Shown: positions 1-7,805 of the stretch, in pieces | Layout: the number at the start of each line of letters is the position of its first letter | Position numbering within the stretch: the stretch's first letter is position 1 | DNA from: Corynebacterium urealyticum DSM 7109 | GTDB taxonomy: Bacteria; Actinomycetota; Actinomycetes; Mycobacteriales; Mycobacteriaceae | Direction of reading: 5' to 3' | Assembly (NCBI RefSeq): GCF_000069945.1 | Contig: NC_010545.1 | Coordinates: forward strand, 744,001 to 808,000 | DNA: 64,000 bases | Notes under the pieces: model-generated | Databases searched by the model: none | What the model was told of the DNA's origin: nothing | The model's input: only the letters and a program-made list of their open reading frames with translations | Program-made: the position numbers and the translations under genes

Positions 1-408
1 GCGATCGCCAAGTCTCTGGGAATCAATGAGCCACTGCTCGTGTCCTGGATGCGGACCTTCGTGCGTGTCCGGAACATCTGCGCCCACCATGGTCGGTTGT
101 GGAACGCCGTCCTGGGCGTATCCCCGGCGCTGCCCACGTCGCCGTTGGTGACGTGGCTGGCCGATCCTACTGCGATTGCACACAGTCCGGCGCGACGGGC
201 GCGGCTGTACCCCGTCCTGGTGGCGCTCCAGTCCCTGCTGTCGACGCTGTCCCCGGGAAGCAGCTGGGCACAGCGGCTGAAGGCGTTGATCGATGAGCAC
301 CCGGGCGTTCCACTCGTAGCCATGGGAATGCCGCCTGGTTGGTCGGATGATCTTTTCTGGGCGCGGCGTATCGAGGTGAGGTCGCCTGGGAGGCCTGCAT
401 CCAGGTAG
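1..408 (+). CDS. Abi_2/AbiF-like HEPN protein, C-terminal part (cut by window start)
   Basis: The reading frame is open from the first base, so the gene begins upstream of the window and only about 135 C-terminal residues are seen. They contain the HEPN-type motif RNICAHHGRLWN (R-x4-H), which in HEPN ribonucleases is the catalytic centre, and end with a GMPPGW segment. Both match the complete Abi family protein at 6870-7730 (RNTCAHHGRLFN and GAPNGW), so these are two paralogues or recent relatives in one island. Abi_2 (AbiD/AbiF) proteins act in abortive phage infection; the RNase role here is inferred from the motif. Whether the missing N-terminus is intact cannot be seen. Confidence 0.8.
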   Translation, partial: AIAKSLGINEPLLVSWMRTFVRVRNICAHHGRLWNAVLGVSPALPTSPLVTWLADPTAIAHSPARRARLYPVLVALQSLLSTLSPGSSWAQRLKALIDEHPGVPLVAMGMPPGWSDDLFWARRIEVRSPGRPASR

Positions 409-491
409 GGATCGCGTGGTTGGGTGGCCACCAGACGGAATCGCGTCATCGTTCAATACGTGGGCATGCGGAGACGTCGCCGACCTACCTC

Positions 492-750
492 ATGGCCCCG
501 GTCGAGGTCGTGGCCGACTACCGGACCTACGACCTCAGGGCTTCGGCGCTGGAGAACCTCCTGCACCGCGTCTTCGCCGACGTCCGACTCGACCTCACCC
601 AAGCTGGCCGCAAGGGTCGAAGTTACGACCCGTCCGAGTGGTACGTCGCCCCCCCTCAGCGTGATCGACCAAGCGATCGACCTGATTATCTCGGGAGACA
701 TCGTCAATTTCGTATACGACCACTCAACCGAACGACTCGTTGGGCGCTGA
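492..750 (+). pseudogene. GIY-YIG nuclease-family C-terminal remnant, frameshifted
   Basis: Two adjacent frames read as one protein. From 492 the frame gives VEVVADYRTYDLRA, then ALENLLHRVFADVRLDL and SYDPSEWYVAP; after a run of seven C at about 649-655 it continues in another frame as LSVIDQAIDLIISGDIV and stops at 750. The joined product resembles the C-terminal half of T5orf172-type GIY-YIG nucleases found in actinobacterial mobile regions (family assigned from memory). The N-terminal GIY-YIG motif is absent and the two parts are out of frame, so I call it a decayed fragment. The C run makes a sequencing error possible, but the missing N-terminus would still leave a remnant. Confidence 0.5.
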
Positions 751-806
751 GCGCGGCATCCGGGTCAGGCGCCGACCGAAAGGTCGATCGGGTACCAACT
801 CCGGTA

Positions 807-1490
807 TTACAGCGTCAGTTCTCGGCCAGATGCTGCGCGCCAGATGACGTGATCCAAGGTCCGCGGGCTGACATCAAGCGTGTCAGCCGCGGACATGACC
901 AGCTCAAATGCACGGTCGGTGGTCATCGGCACGCCGGTTCCCAGTGCCCGTTCCAGGAACCGCAGGACCATGCGGTCCGGTTTCACAGACGGCAGCCCAG
1001 CGAGCAGCAGCAGGTACGAGTACGTCACCCCGGATCTTTGGCTGGGCAGTTTCTTCCAGGCGTCGTGGACTGGGTTGCCCTCAGGGCTGGTCTCGACCGC
1101 CAGGACCAAGTCCTCGACCGTGTCAATGCCGTGCTTGAGCAGGAGCGCAGCCGCCTGTTCGATGACCTCGGCTTTGAGGGGAGCCCCCGGTTTCGTGTGA
1201 GCCGGCTTCAAGTTGTCCGCGATGGAGTTCGCCCAAGCTCGAGCACCACCGGCCGCGGAGATCGACTCCAGCAGGCCTGCGGCGCCGTCGCGTTGTCCAT
1301 GCGCGGCCCGGTATCGGTTGATGACGTTCACGACTGACGTGTAGTGCGATCCCGTCGAGTAGATCGAGTCGATGATGCACAGCGCGAGGCTGTTCGGGTA
1401 CCCCTCCGGAGTGATCCACAGGTCCTTTTCACCGAGGTTGCTCCGGCAGTACGAGACCAATGCATCGACTTCGATCTGGCTGACGGTCAT
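807..1490 (-). CDS. Uncharacterised protein with HhH-GPD-like features
   Basis: This encodes 227 residues starting at the ATG at 1490, chosen because GGAGAA lies 4 nt before it; a longer frame to 1553 has no ribosome-binding site. I do not recognise a named family. The segment YSYLLLLAGLPSVKPDRMV (about residues 160-180) followed by a helical C-terminus resembles the hairpin-plus-glycine region of helix-hairpin-helix base-excision glycosylases, but the catalytic Lys/Asp signature cannot be assigned. It is an isolated gene between a nuclease remnant and the recombinase gene, in the island. A role in DNA metabolism or defence is only a guess. Confidence 0.7.
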   Translation of the reverse strand: MTVSQIEVDALVSYCRSNLGEKDLWITPEGYPNSLALCIIDSIYSTGSHYTSVVNVINRYRAAHGQRDGAAGLLESISAAGGARAWANSIADNLKPAHTKPGAPLKAEVIEQAAALLLKHGIDTVEDLVLAVETSPEGNPVHDAWKKLPSQRSGVTYSYLLLLAGLPSVKPDRMVLRFLERALGTGVPMTTDRAFELVMSAADTLDVSPRTLDHVIWRAASGRELTL

Positions 1491-1649
1491 TAGCTTCTCC
1501 GTAAGTGGCGTGGCTAGGAGGTGTCCAGAAATCTCAACTCTACGGAGCGTCACGCCCCCCGTTGTCGGTCACTCACAATTGTAGCGCTAATCGGCGTCCA
1601 CTTGGGTAGCGAGTCGGGATGTCAGTTGTCTTATGACTCGACTCGTAGG

Positions 1650-3167
1650 TCACCGCCAAGAGATGGTTACTGTGTCCGGATTGAACGTCTTCCGGCCTCG
1701 CGGATGGTGATGCAGGCGCACCTCGCACAGGACTTCGATGGTGCTACGCCGTGTCGCCAAGTCGCCGTTGTCGAAGGCTGCGACGGGGTCCTTGGAACTG
1801 ACGACGCCGTGTGCATTGCGTCCAAGAGAGAGGCGAAGCCTCTCAACCTCCAAGGTGTCGATGGCGGCGTTCACGCGGTCCCGAACCCGCTTGAGGTCGA
1901 GGCCCTCGATCAGCTCGTCGTCGTAGTCGCGCTGCGCTCTGCGGATCTTGGCGCGGTGCTCGTTGATCTCGTCCTTGATCTCGCGCAGCCGCGGTTCGTC
2001 GGCATGGGGGAGGAGGTCCTGAAGATCGGGAAGCCCAAGCCTCCGTCGAATGATCTCGACGACGAAGGCATCGACCTGCTCACGTGCGCGCACGACATGG
2101 CCAGCGCAGCGATACCTTTGCCCGTGGGCCTTGACCGGCTTGTCGCAGACCCCGCACAGGTAGAGGCCGGAGCCAAGGTGCTTGCGGTCGGTGCCGACTC
2201 GATTGGTGACTCTGCCCGGGTCATCGAGCCTGTCCTGCACGGCCTCCCAGACGTTGACGTCCACGATCCGATCCCAGAGGCCGAGGACTGGCTCGCCGTG
2301 CTCATCACGCACGATCTGGGCACGCCACGACCGGCGGCGATCGCCATTCGCGAGCGTCTCCTTCGGCGTGTAGGTGCTGTACCCGGCGTAGCGCGGGTTG
2401 CGCAAGATTCCCAAAACGGTCGAAGGCGCCCACGGGCCGTCGTCGGGTACTGGGCGGGTATGCAGGCCCTCGTTGGCCCGACGCTCGTTGCGCTCGAGCG
2501 TCAGGGCCCGGTTGTGGCGGGGGAGCGTCGGCACCTCGGGAACGTCCTCGCCATCGGCGCCAGACAGGGCAGCGGCGATCGCGCGCAGCGAGGCCCCCGA
2601 AGCGAAGGATGCGTAGATCTTCCTGACCGCTTCAGCCTCGTGCTCGATCACGTCACCGTTCGTGGTGAAGCCGAGAGGTCGAACGCCCTTGGGAGGCCTG
2701 CCCTGTTGTTCGCGCTGGCGCTGTGCCCGCGACTGCCGCTCGGCCTTGACCTCGATCTCGTTGCGAGCGATGGCCGAGAAGATGTCCGCGGACAGCCGCC
2801 CTGCAGCCGTCGTGCAATCGATGTCGGAGCCCTTGGCGAAGGTCAGCAGTACATGGTGTCGCTGAGCTGCTTCGATGACCCGCACGCCATCCGAGCGGTT
2901 GCGCTCCAGGCGGGGCCACTCCTGCGCTACGACGACGTCGATCAGTCCGTGTTCGAAGTCAGTGAGGAGGCGCTCGAAGGCAGGCCGCCTCTTGTGGCCC
3001 TTGCCTGAGATGTCGTTTTCCTCGTAGATCTCCACGAGTGACCAGCGCCTGGCGGCGATGAGTGCCTCGGCGTCTTCGCGGTGCCGATCTACACCGAGGC
3101 GTGGGCCCTCCCGGTCCTGAGATATACGCAGATAGATCGCTGCACGACGGGGGGCTGAGGGCACCAC
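1650..3167 (-). CDS. Large serine recombinase / site-specific integrase
   Basis: About 505 residues with the layout of large serine integrases. The N-terminal resolvase domain has YLRISQD (nucleophile Ser16) and the catalytic-type arginines in ERNRSDG. A Recombinase domain follows (about 165-300, with GPWAPSTVLGILRNPRYAG). Next is a zinc ribbon (YLCGVCDKPV ... YRCAGH, about 330-352), then a coiled-coil segment (about 370-440) and a short tail. Such enzymes integrate and excise islands or conjugative elements between attP and attB. The start is GTG at 3167 or 3164 with no Shine-Dalgarno; a TAGTCT -10-like box just upstream would suit a leaderless transcript. No attachment site could be recognised nearby. 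It is the best candidate for the enzyme that brought in at least part of the island. Confidence 0.93.
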   Translation of the reverse strand: MVPSAPRRAAIYLRISQDREGPRLGVDRHREDAEALIAARRWSLVEIYEENDISGKGHKRRPAFERLLTDFEHGLIDVVVAQEWPRLERNRSDGVRVIEAAQRHHVLLTFAKGSDIDCTTAAGRLSADIFSAIARNEIEVKAERQSRAQRQREQQGRPPKGVRPLGFTTNGDVIEHEAEAVRKIYASFASGASLRAIAAALSGADGEDVPEVPTLPRHNRALTLERNERRANEGLHTRPVPDDGPWAPSTVLGILRNPRYAGYSTYTPKETLANGDRRRSWRAQIVRDEHGEPVLGLWDRIVDVNVWEAVQDRLDDPGRVTNRVGTDRKHLGSGLYLCGVCDKPVKAHGQRYRCAGHVVRAREQVDAFVVEIIRRRLGLPDLQDLLPHADEPRLREIKDEINEHRAKIRRAQRDYDDELIEGLDLKRVRDRVNAAIDTLEVERLRLSLGRNAHGVVSSKDPVAAFDNGDLATRRSTIEVLCEVRLHHHPRGRKTFNPDTVTISWR

Positions 3168-3258
3168 TTAAGACTAGGGCAGAGGTTGCTCAGCTACGCG
3201 ACGCCGCATGTACTGGCCTGCGCTTTGGCCCCTCTAGAGACATCAGTCGGCGGGGCGC

Positions 3259-3477
3259 TCAGAGGTACTGCTTGAGCCAGTCCGGCATGCTCGGGTCATC
3301 GAGCTCCCAGGAATCCTCTGCGTTCTCGCTTCTGTCCCAAGCGCTTTCGTCGCCGTCGAAGAACTTCTGTCGGTGGCACTTGCACTTCACAACCCTGTCG
3401 CCCTCGAGCCTGTACTAGTTCCAGTAGTAGTTCTGCTTCCCGTAGCCCTTCCATTCGTTGGTCGTATAGAGCGTCAT
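3259..3477 (-). pseudogene. Small (72-codon) protein gene interrupted by an amber codon
   Basis: Reading leftward from the ATG at 3477, which is preceded by GAGGTG 6 nt upstream, gives MTLYTTNEWKGYGKQNYYWN, then TAG at codon 21, then [19 protein letters not shown] and a strongly acidic, Trp-rich tail ending DWLKQYL before TGA. The ribosome-binding site, the coding-like composition on both sides of the TAG and the normal stop suggest one small protein of 72 residues carrying a nonsense mutation. Two Cys in KCKCH could bind metal. I do not recognise the family. It lies just upstream of the recombinase gene, same strand. Confidence 0.5.
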
Positions 3478-3636
3478 GGTGGTCACCTCGGTGTCGTTGG
3501 CTTCATGAAGCGGGTGCCCGCGGTCACCTGACGTTCTCCCGGACAGTGTCGCCGAGTCTAGCCTCGATGTTTCATCGAAGGCCGTCAGCTGGTGCAGACG
3601 GGTGTCACGGTGACCGTCGGGGGCTGATTCTGGCAG

Positions 3637-5067
3637 TCAGGTACGATAGGGGCCCGGAGGGCGCCCGGGGGCGTCGGGTTCCATGTGCCGAGGGATGGTG
3701 CGGGCTGGTCGGGGCAGGACGAGCTGGGCGTACGCGGCGTCGGCCTTGAGGTGCAGGCGGACCCGGCGGCCGGTGCGGGCCAGGGCCGCGGGGATGGTGA
3801 AGACGCGGTGTCGTAGCCGCTTGGGTTCCCACCGTCGGGCGGCGTGGCCGGTGAAGGCGAGCAGCTGGGTCCAGGCGGTCATCTCCAGGGCCATCAGCAC
3901 GAGCTGGCACCAGATCCGGTTCTGGTCGAAGCCGTGCAGGGGCAGGTTGGCAAGGCCGGTGTCCTTGGCGATCCGGATCCGGTCCTCGGCCCGGGCACGT
4001 CGGCGGTGGCGCAGCTCGAGGTCGGCCAGCTGGCCACGGACGGTGTTGGTCGCGAACGCGGTGATGCGGTACCCGTCGACGTCCTCGAAGCGCAGCTGGG
4101 CGCCGGGATGGGGCCGTTCGCGGCGGGCGATGACCCGCATCCCGGGTGGCCACCCGGTCAGCGTGAGCAGCCCGGTGAGCTCGGCCACGTCCGCGCCGGG
4201 ACGGACCCTGCCCTCGGTGTCGTACGCCGGGGCCCACACGTCCTGGGGAATCTTGGCCAGTAAGTCGGGGGTGTGCCCGGGCAGGGTGAACCCGACCGAG
4301 TACTGCACGCCGCGACGGTGAGCCCAGGTGGTGAAGTCCTTGGTGCCACCGGCGCCGTCGGCACGGATCAAGACCTTCTTCCCCGGGCGGGACGGGTTGA
4401 CACCGGGCAGCTGGGCCTGCGCGTCACGCGCGATGGTGATGTGGTCGGTGGCGGTGTTGGACCCGGCGTTGCCCGGGCGCAGCAGGATCGCCAACGGTTC
4501 TCCGGTGCCGTCCGGGCCGTGGTCGAGGAACGCCAGCAGCGGGTGGAACCCGAACGTCCGCTTGTGGGTGCCGGCGGCCTGCTCCTTCTCGCTGTGCGCG
4601 ATCACGATGGTGGCGTCGACGTCGATGACCAACGGGTCCGCCGCGGTGGCACCGTGACCAGGGGCGGCATCACCGGCCATCGCCCAGGCGCGCTGGCGAG
4701 CTGATGCGCGGGCCCGGTTGATGGCCCGGACCGCGGTGTCCGCGTCAGCGGCCAGAGCCCCCAGGGTCCGGGAGACCGTGGCCTCGGAGGCGACGTTGCC
4801 GTACACGCCGGGCGCGGCGCGCAGGAGACCCAGGTCGGCCAGGCAGTCCCCACCCAGCGCCAACGACAGCGCGAGATCACTGGTGATCTTGCCCGGGTCG
4901 TGCACCGCCGACGGCTTGCGCCAGGTGCTCAACTCGGCCCTGAGCGAGGCGGTCAGACCGGTGGCCTCGGCGGCGCGGGTCAGCAGCACCCCACCGGCCT
5001 GGGCGACCGCGCCCGAACGTGCTGTGTCCACGTGGACTCGCGGGTAGGAACGGGTAGAGTGCTTCAC
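3637..5067 (-). CDS. IS1380-family DDE transposase
   Basis: 476 residues from a GTG at 5067 (KHSTRSYPRV follows), with AAGGAG about 10 nt upstream; a frame extending to 5136 would run through the inverted repeat near the IS end and is less likely. Family features include VIDVDATIVIAHSEKEQAAG with the first catalytic Asp, LIRADGAGGT with the second, and the C-terminal region where the acidic RAEDRIRIAKDTG segment (catalytic Glu region) leads to GFDQNRIWCQLVLMAL. The protein is full length for IS1380 transposases (about 460-480 residues) and has no internal stop, so the element may still be active. It cuts and pastes the element between its terminal inverted repeats. Confidence 0.93.
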   Translation of the reverse strand: MKHSTRSYPRVHVDTARSGAVAQAGGVLLTRAAEATGLTASLRAELSTWRKPSAVHDPGKITSDLALSLALGGDCLADLGLLRAAPGVYGNVASEATVSRTLGALAADADTAVRAINRARASARQRAWAMAGDAAPGHGATAADPLVIDVDATIVIAHSEKEQAAGTHKRTFGFHPLLAFLDHGPDGTGEPLAILLRPGNAGSNTATDHITIARDAQAQLPGVNPSRPGKKVLIRADGAGGTKDFTTWAHRRGVQYSVGFTLPGHTPDLLAKIPQDVWAPAYDTEGRVRPGADVAELTGLLTLTGWPPGMRVIARRERPHPGAQLRFEDVDGYRITAFATNTVRGQLADLELRHRRRARAEDRIRIAKDTGLANLPLHGFDQNRIWCQLVLMALEMTAWTQLLAFTGHAARRWEPKRLRHRVFTIPAALARTGRRVRLHLKADAAYAQLVLPRPARTIPRHMEPDAPGRPPGPYRT

Positions 5068-5069
5068 CT

Positions 5070-5141
5070 GAAAGGTGCTCCTTCTGGGTGACGATGTGTT
5101 CTCTAGACAAGTCGCATCATCCCAGGTCAGGAGCACCTTTC
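5070..5141. repeat. 12-bp inverted repeat in the transposase leader
   Basis: GAAAGGTGCTCC at 5070-5081 is repeated exactly inverted at 5130-5141 with 48 bp between. It covers the region just upstream of the GTG start and includes the AAGGAG ribosome-binding site, so in a transcript entering from outside the IS the site would be sequestered in a stem. This arrangement is known in other insertion sequences as protection against activation by impinging transcription; that role here is inferred. Confidence 0.55.
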
Positions 5142-5364
5142 TCCGTCACGGCACGCGCCCGCCCGCCCCCACGCGTGAAATCTCGAGGCTAGGGCTCGGG
5201 CGCTTGCCGTGATCCGGCGCTACGGGCCAGTGGCAGTGCTGGGCGCCTCGGGCGCCCACTGCTGCCGGCTGTCCTCGCTGAGGGGCACCCGTACGCTTGG
5301 TTCGACGCGGTCGAGTCCTCCGACCGGGGCGCCCGTAGCGACTGACCGGCTTGGTGGTCAACGG

Positions 5365-5471
5365 CTGAGCGGGAACTCATAGTTGCGAGTGGCCGACGGC
5401 TCGCATAGGGTCGTAGTCACTAAGACCGGTTCCGCCTACTTCGGTAGGTCCAGGGCCGGTCCTCATTTTTT
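5365..5471 (+). ncRNA. Candidate structured RNA upstream of the Abi gene (abiF RNA-like)
   Basis: Between the IS1380 copy and the IS1249 copy lies a compact structured stretch. TGCGAG (5384-5389) pairs with CTCGCA (5400-5405). GACCGG (5424-5429) pairs with CCGGTC (5456-5461) around an inner CCTAC-TTCG-GTAGG hairpin with a stable UUCG tetraloop, and T6 follows at 5466-5471, as in an intrinsic terminator. If the IS1249 copy is removed, the T run ends only 6 nt before the GTG of the Abi_2 gene. An RNA motif named abiF located before abortive-infection genes has been described, and I recall AbiF-RNA pairs being proposed as RNA-antitoxin systems; whether this is that motif needs a covariance search. 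The 5' end and promoter are not determined. Confidence 0.5.
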
Positions 5472-5485
5472 CTGGTGGTGTTCGT

Positions 5486-6869
5486 GGGTTAAACGACAAA
5501 ATGTGTGTCCGGATTCGTCGATTTGTTTGGGTTGATCAGGGGTAATCCGGAAAGTATATGCTCCTAGAGCATATATCCGCCCCGGGGCGGCGAAATACCG
5601 GGTGTGACAGCAGCGTGTGGTAGGAGCTGGTGTTGGCATTGATCAATGCCGAAGAACAGACCACGCTGCCACTGCGGCGGCGAGATGAAACGCAACGGTA
5701 AGACCTCCGCCAACCGCACCCGGTGGCGGTGCAAAATCTGCGGCGCTTCCACCACCAAGCAGCGCCCCGATATCACCAACTCAGCAGCCTTCGCAGCATT
5801 TATCACCCACCTCACAACCGGTGCGAGCTTGGAAACCGCTGCCGCCGAAGCAGGGTGTCATCCGCGTACCCTGCAACGCCGGTTTGAACACTTCTGGCTA
5901 GTTGATGTCCCCGATCCCACGATCGGGCACGAAGGCCGGGTCTACGACCAGGTCTTTCTTGACGGCACCTACACCGCCGGCGGATGCTTGATTGTTGCCG
6001 CCACCTTGGATCACGTCATCGCTTGGCACTGGTGCACACGTGAGACCACCCGCGACTACCAAAGGCTCCTCGAACGTATCCCCGCGCCCCTGATCGCTGT
6101 CATCGACGGCGGCCAAGGCGCTGCCAGCGCAATCAAGACATGCTGGCCTGCAACGAAAGTGCAGCGCTGCCTCGTTCACGCCCAACGCGTGGTGCGTCGG
6201 CACACCACCTCACGCCCCCGCACCGATGCAGGACGAGCGATTTACCAGCTTGCGCTCAACCTTACGAAGATCACCGCTCTTGACGAGGCGGCCGCGTGGG
6301 GTGCGCAACTGCACGAATACGGCACTATCTACCGCGACTGGATGAACCAGAAAACGTTCACAACCGACCCGGCGACACGGCAACGCACCTGGTCATGGAC
6401 GCATGAACGCACCCGCAAGGCCTACAACAGTCTCAACCACCTGTGGCGCAACCAGCTGTTATTTGTCTATCTCGACCCACCTGACGGTGTCCTCGATGTC
6501 AGCCGGATCAAATCCACCACCAACAGCCTGGAAGGCGGCATCAACGCCCAGTTGAAACTGCTTGCCCGCACCCACCGCGGCAGATCCGGTGAACACCAAC
6601 GCCGGATGCTGGATTGGTGGCTGTATCTGCAAACGGAACTGCCTGACGACCCTGTTGAGATCGCCAGGCAGTCCAACTGGGGCCAGGACCAACTCGCCAA
6701 AGTATCCACCCTGACCCACAACGAGAACCAAGCCGACCACGAAACTGGACGACCAGCCCTCTACGACAACGCTATCGACACCGACTACACACACTCAATC
6801 GGCATCCAAAAAGGCCACATCTAACCCCGCGACACGCCGGAGTCAGACACACATTTTGTCGTTTAACCC
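5486..6869 (+). mobile_element. IS1249-type insertion sequence (IS256 family, 1384 bp)
   Basis: Terminal inverted repeats of 24 bp are identical: GGGTTAAACGACAAAATGTG followed by TGTC at the left end, and its exact inverse at the right end. The flanks carry an 8-bp direct repeat, GTGTTCGT, at 5478-5485 and 6870-6877. The length and the 8-bp duplication fit IS256-family elements, and the transposase resembles that of IS1249 from Corynebacterium. The perfect ends and duplication indicate a recent, clean insertion that split a candidate RNA from its downstream Abi gene. Confidence 0.96.
5646..6824 (+). CDS. IS1249-type transposase (IS256 family)
   Basis: 392 residues, complete. The N-terminus has a zinc-ribbon-like Cys cluster (RCHCGGEMKRNG ... 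WRCKICG, residues 7-40) that binds DNA in related transposases. A helix-turn-helix-like stretch follows (AAAEAGCHPRTLQRRF, about 61-76). The DDE core begins with VFLDGTYTAGG (first Asp about residue 100), then IAVIDGGQGAASA (second Asp about residue 155), and a Glu in SLEGGINAQLK (about residue 297) with the downstream HRRMLDWWL region. The gene fills most of the IS and shows no frameshift. There is no strong Shine-Dalgarno before the ATG at 5646. Confidence 0.95.
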   Translation: MPKNRPRCHCGGEMKRNGKTSANRTRWRCKICGASTTKQRPDITNSAAFAAFITHLTTGASLETAAAEAGCHPRTLQRRFEHFWLVDVPDPTIGHEGRVYDQVFLDGTYTAGGCLIVAATLDHVIAWHWCTRETTRDYQRLLERIPAPLIAVIDGGQGAASAIKTCWPATKVQRCLVHAQRVVRRHTTSRPRTDAGRAIYQLALNLTKITALDEAAAWGAQLHEYGTIYRDWMNQKTFTTDPATRQRTWSWTHERTRKAYNSLNHLWRNQLLFVYLDPPDGVLDVSRIKSTTNSLEGGINAQLKLLARTHRGRSGEHQRRMLDWWLYLQTELPDDPVEIARQSNWGQDQLAKVSTLTHNENQADHETGRPALYDNAIDTDYTHSIGIQKGHI

Positions 6870-7730
6870 GTGTTCGTGGGCGAGGGCGTCAAGGCGTACA
6901 AGACGTACGCCCGGCAGGTGGAGATCCTCGCGGGTCGTGGCATGGACATGGGGGACCGGGAGTCAGCCGCAGCCACCCTCCGACGCGTGAACTACTACCG
7001 ATTGAGTGGCTACTGGTACCCGTTTCGGAAGCAGGCGCCCACCGGTCGCCAAGATGACTTCTACGACGGCACGCGCTTCAGTGATGTCGTCGCCCTCTAT
7101 GAGTTCGACGCTCGTCTTCGCGCCTCCACTTTCGCAGCGTTGGTTCCCGTCGAGTTGGCAATCCGTGCGCTGCTCGGCCCCACGGCGCGACGCGGTGACC
7201 AGCACTCCAGGTGGGTTCAGCGGTTCGAGGTCGAGGTGAATCAGTCGCGCGAGGACTTCTTAGCCCACCACCATCAGAAGTACGGCGGGCGACTGCCGGT
7301 CTGGGCAGCGACCGAGCTGCTGGACCGGGGGAGCTTGACCTACCTCTATGGCTTCGCTCCCCGCCATGTTCAGGACGTCGTCTCCAATGCGTGTGGGCTC
7401 AGTGCACCGCAGTTGACGAGCTGGCTCAAGGCGCTCAACCTGGTGCGGAACACATGCGCTCATCATGGGCGGCTGTTCAACCGCGTCCACACGATCGCAC
7501 CGAAGCTCCCCGCGATCGGGCGGCACCCTGACCTTGATGCGGTGTCAACCGATTGGAGCCGCACGTTCGGTCAACTCACGCTTGTGCAGTTCTTGTCGGA
7601 CCGGTTGGGTGCTGGTCGCAGCCGGCTCCTCCCCGCCGTTGTGAAGAGTTTCCCGACCGTGCGGACTGTCCCCATCACTCACATGGGTGCCCCCAATGGT
7701 TGGCAGGACAACACTCCGCTCTGGGCCTAA
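6870..7730 (+). CDS. Abi_2 (AbiD/AbiF-like) HEPN-domain abortive infection protein
   Basis: 286 residues. The N-terminus KAYKTYARQVEILAGRGM and the NYYRLSGYWYPFR block are hallmarks of the Abi_2 family (AbiD, AbiF). The C-terminal half contains LVRNTCAHHGRLFN, an R-x4-H HEPN motif that in this superfamily cleaves RNA. AbiF-like proteins cause abortive infection, and I recall them being proposed as relatives of the ancestor of Cas13. The GTG start at 6870 lies inside the target duplication of the IS1249 copy, so the insertion kept the coding sequence nearly intact but replaced everything upstream. Without the IS, GTG-GTG-TTC-GTG would follow a terminator-like hairpin after 6 nt, with no Shine-Dalgarno. 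Present expression is therefore uncertain. Confidence 0.92.
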   Translation: MFVGEGVKAYKTYARQVEILAGRGMDMGDRESAAATLRRVNYYRLSGYWYPFRKQAPTGRQDDFYDGTRFSDVVALYEFDARLRASTFAALVPVELAIRALLGPTARRGDQHSRWVQRFEVEVNQSREDFLAHHHQKYGGRLPVWAATELLDRGSLTYLYGFAPRHVQDVVSNACGLSAPQLTSWLKALNLVRNTCAHHGRLFNRVHTIAPKLPAIGRHPDLDAVSTDWSRTFGQLTLVQFLSDRLGAGRSRLLPAVVKSFPTVRTVPITHMGAPNGWQDNTPLWA

Positions 7731-7736
7731 CTGACG

Positions 7737-7802
7737 GTGAGGGAGTCTGCTCTAAAGGTTAATCGGCTACGGAACGTGGTCGAGTTCAAATTTAACGTGT
7801 AG
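7737..7802 (+). other. Short open frame C (ends NVVEFKFNV), same motif as in other island spacers
   Basis: Six bases after the Abi stop and in the same frame, GTG at 7737 opens 21 codons ending VNRLRNVVEFKFNV-stop. The last 14 residues align with the short frames at 10963-11016 (VTLQRHTVDFKFNV) and 14515-14565 (VTLQRHVVDFQFTV). There is no clear ribosome-binding site, so translation is unproven. It may be a conserved micropeptide, or the end of a once larger gene. Confidence 0.35.
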
Positions 7803-7805
7803 TGC

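Larger units (their letters stand above)
3562..5188 (-). mobile_element. IS1380-family insertion sequence (1627 bp)
   Basis: The ends were found by comparing both sides of the transposase. The left end reads CCTCGATGTTTCA and the right end, inverted, CCTCGAGATTTCA (11 of 13 identical). Both are flanked by CTAG (3558-3561 and 5189-5192), a perfect 4-bp target duplication. The CC start, length near 1.6-1.7 kb and single transposase are typical of IS1380. The intact ends, target duplication and complete transposase suggest a recent insertion. Confidence 0.9.

Noticed and set aside
1521..3008. 495-codon open frame opposite the serine recombinase gene.
   Set aside because: Antisense shadow; no motifs, and the recombinase frame has all catalytic elements.
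6825..6900. Hybrid promoter formed by a TTGTCG in the IS right end to drive the Abi gene.
   Set aside because: No -10-like hexamer lies 16-19 bp downstream.
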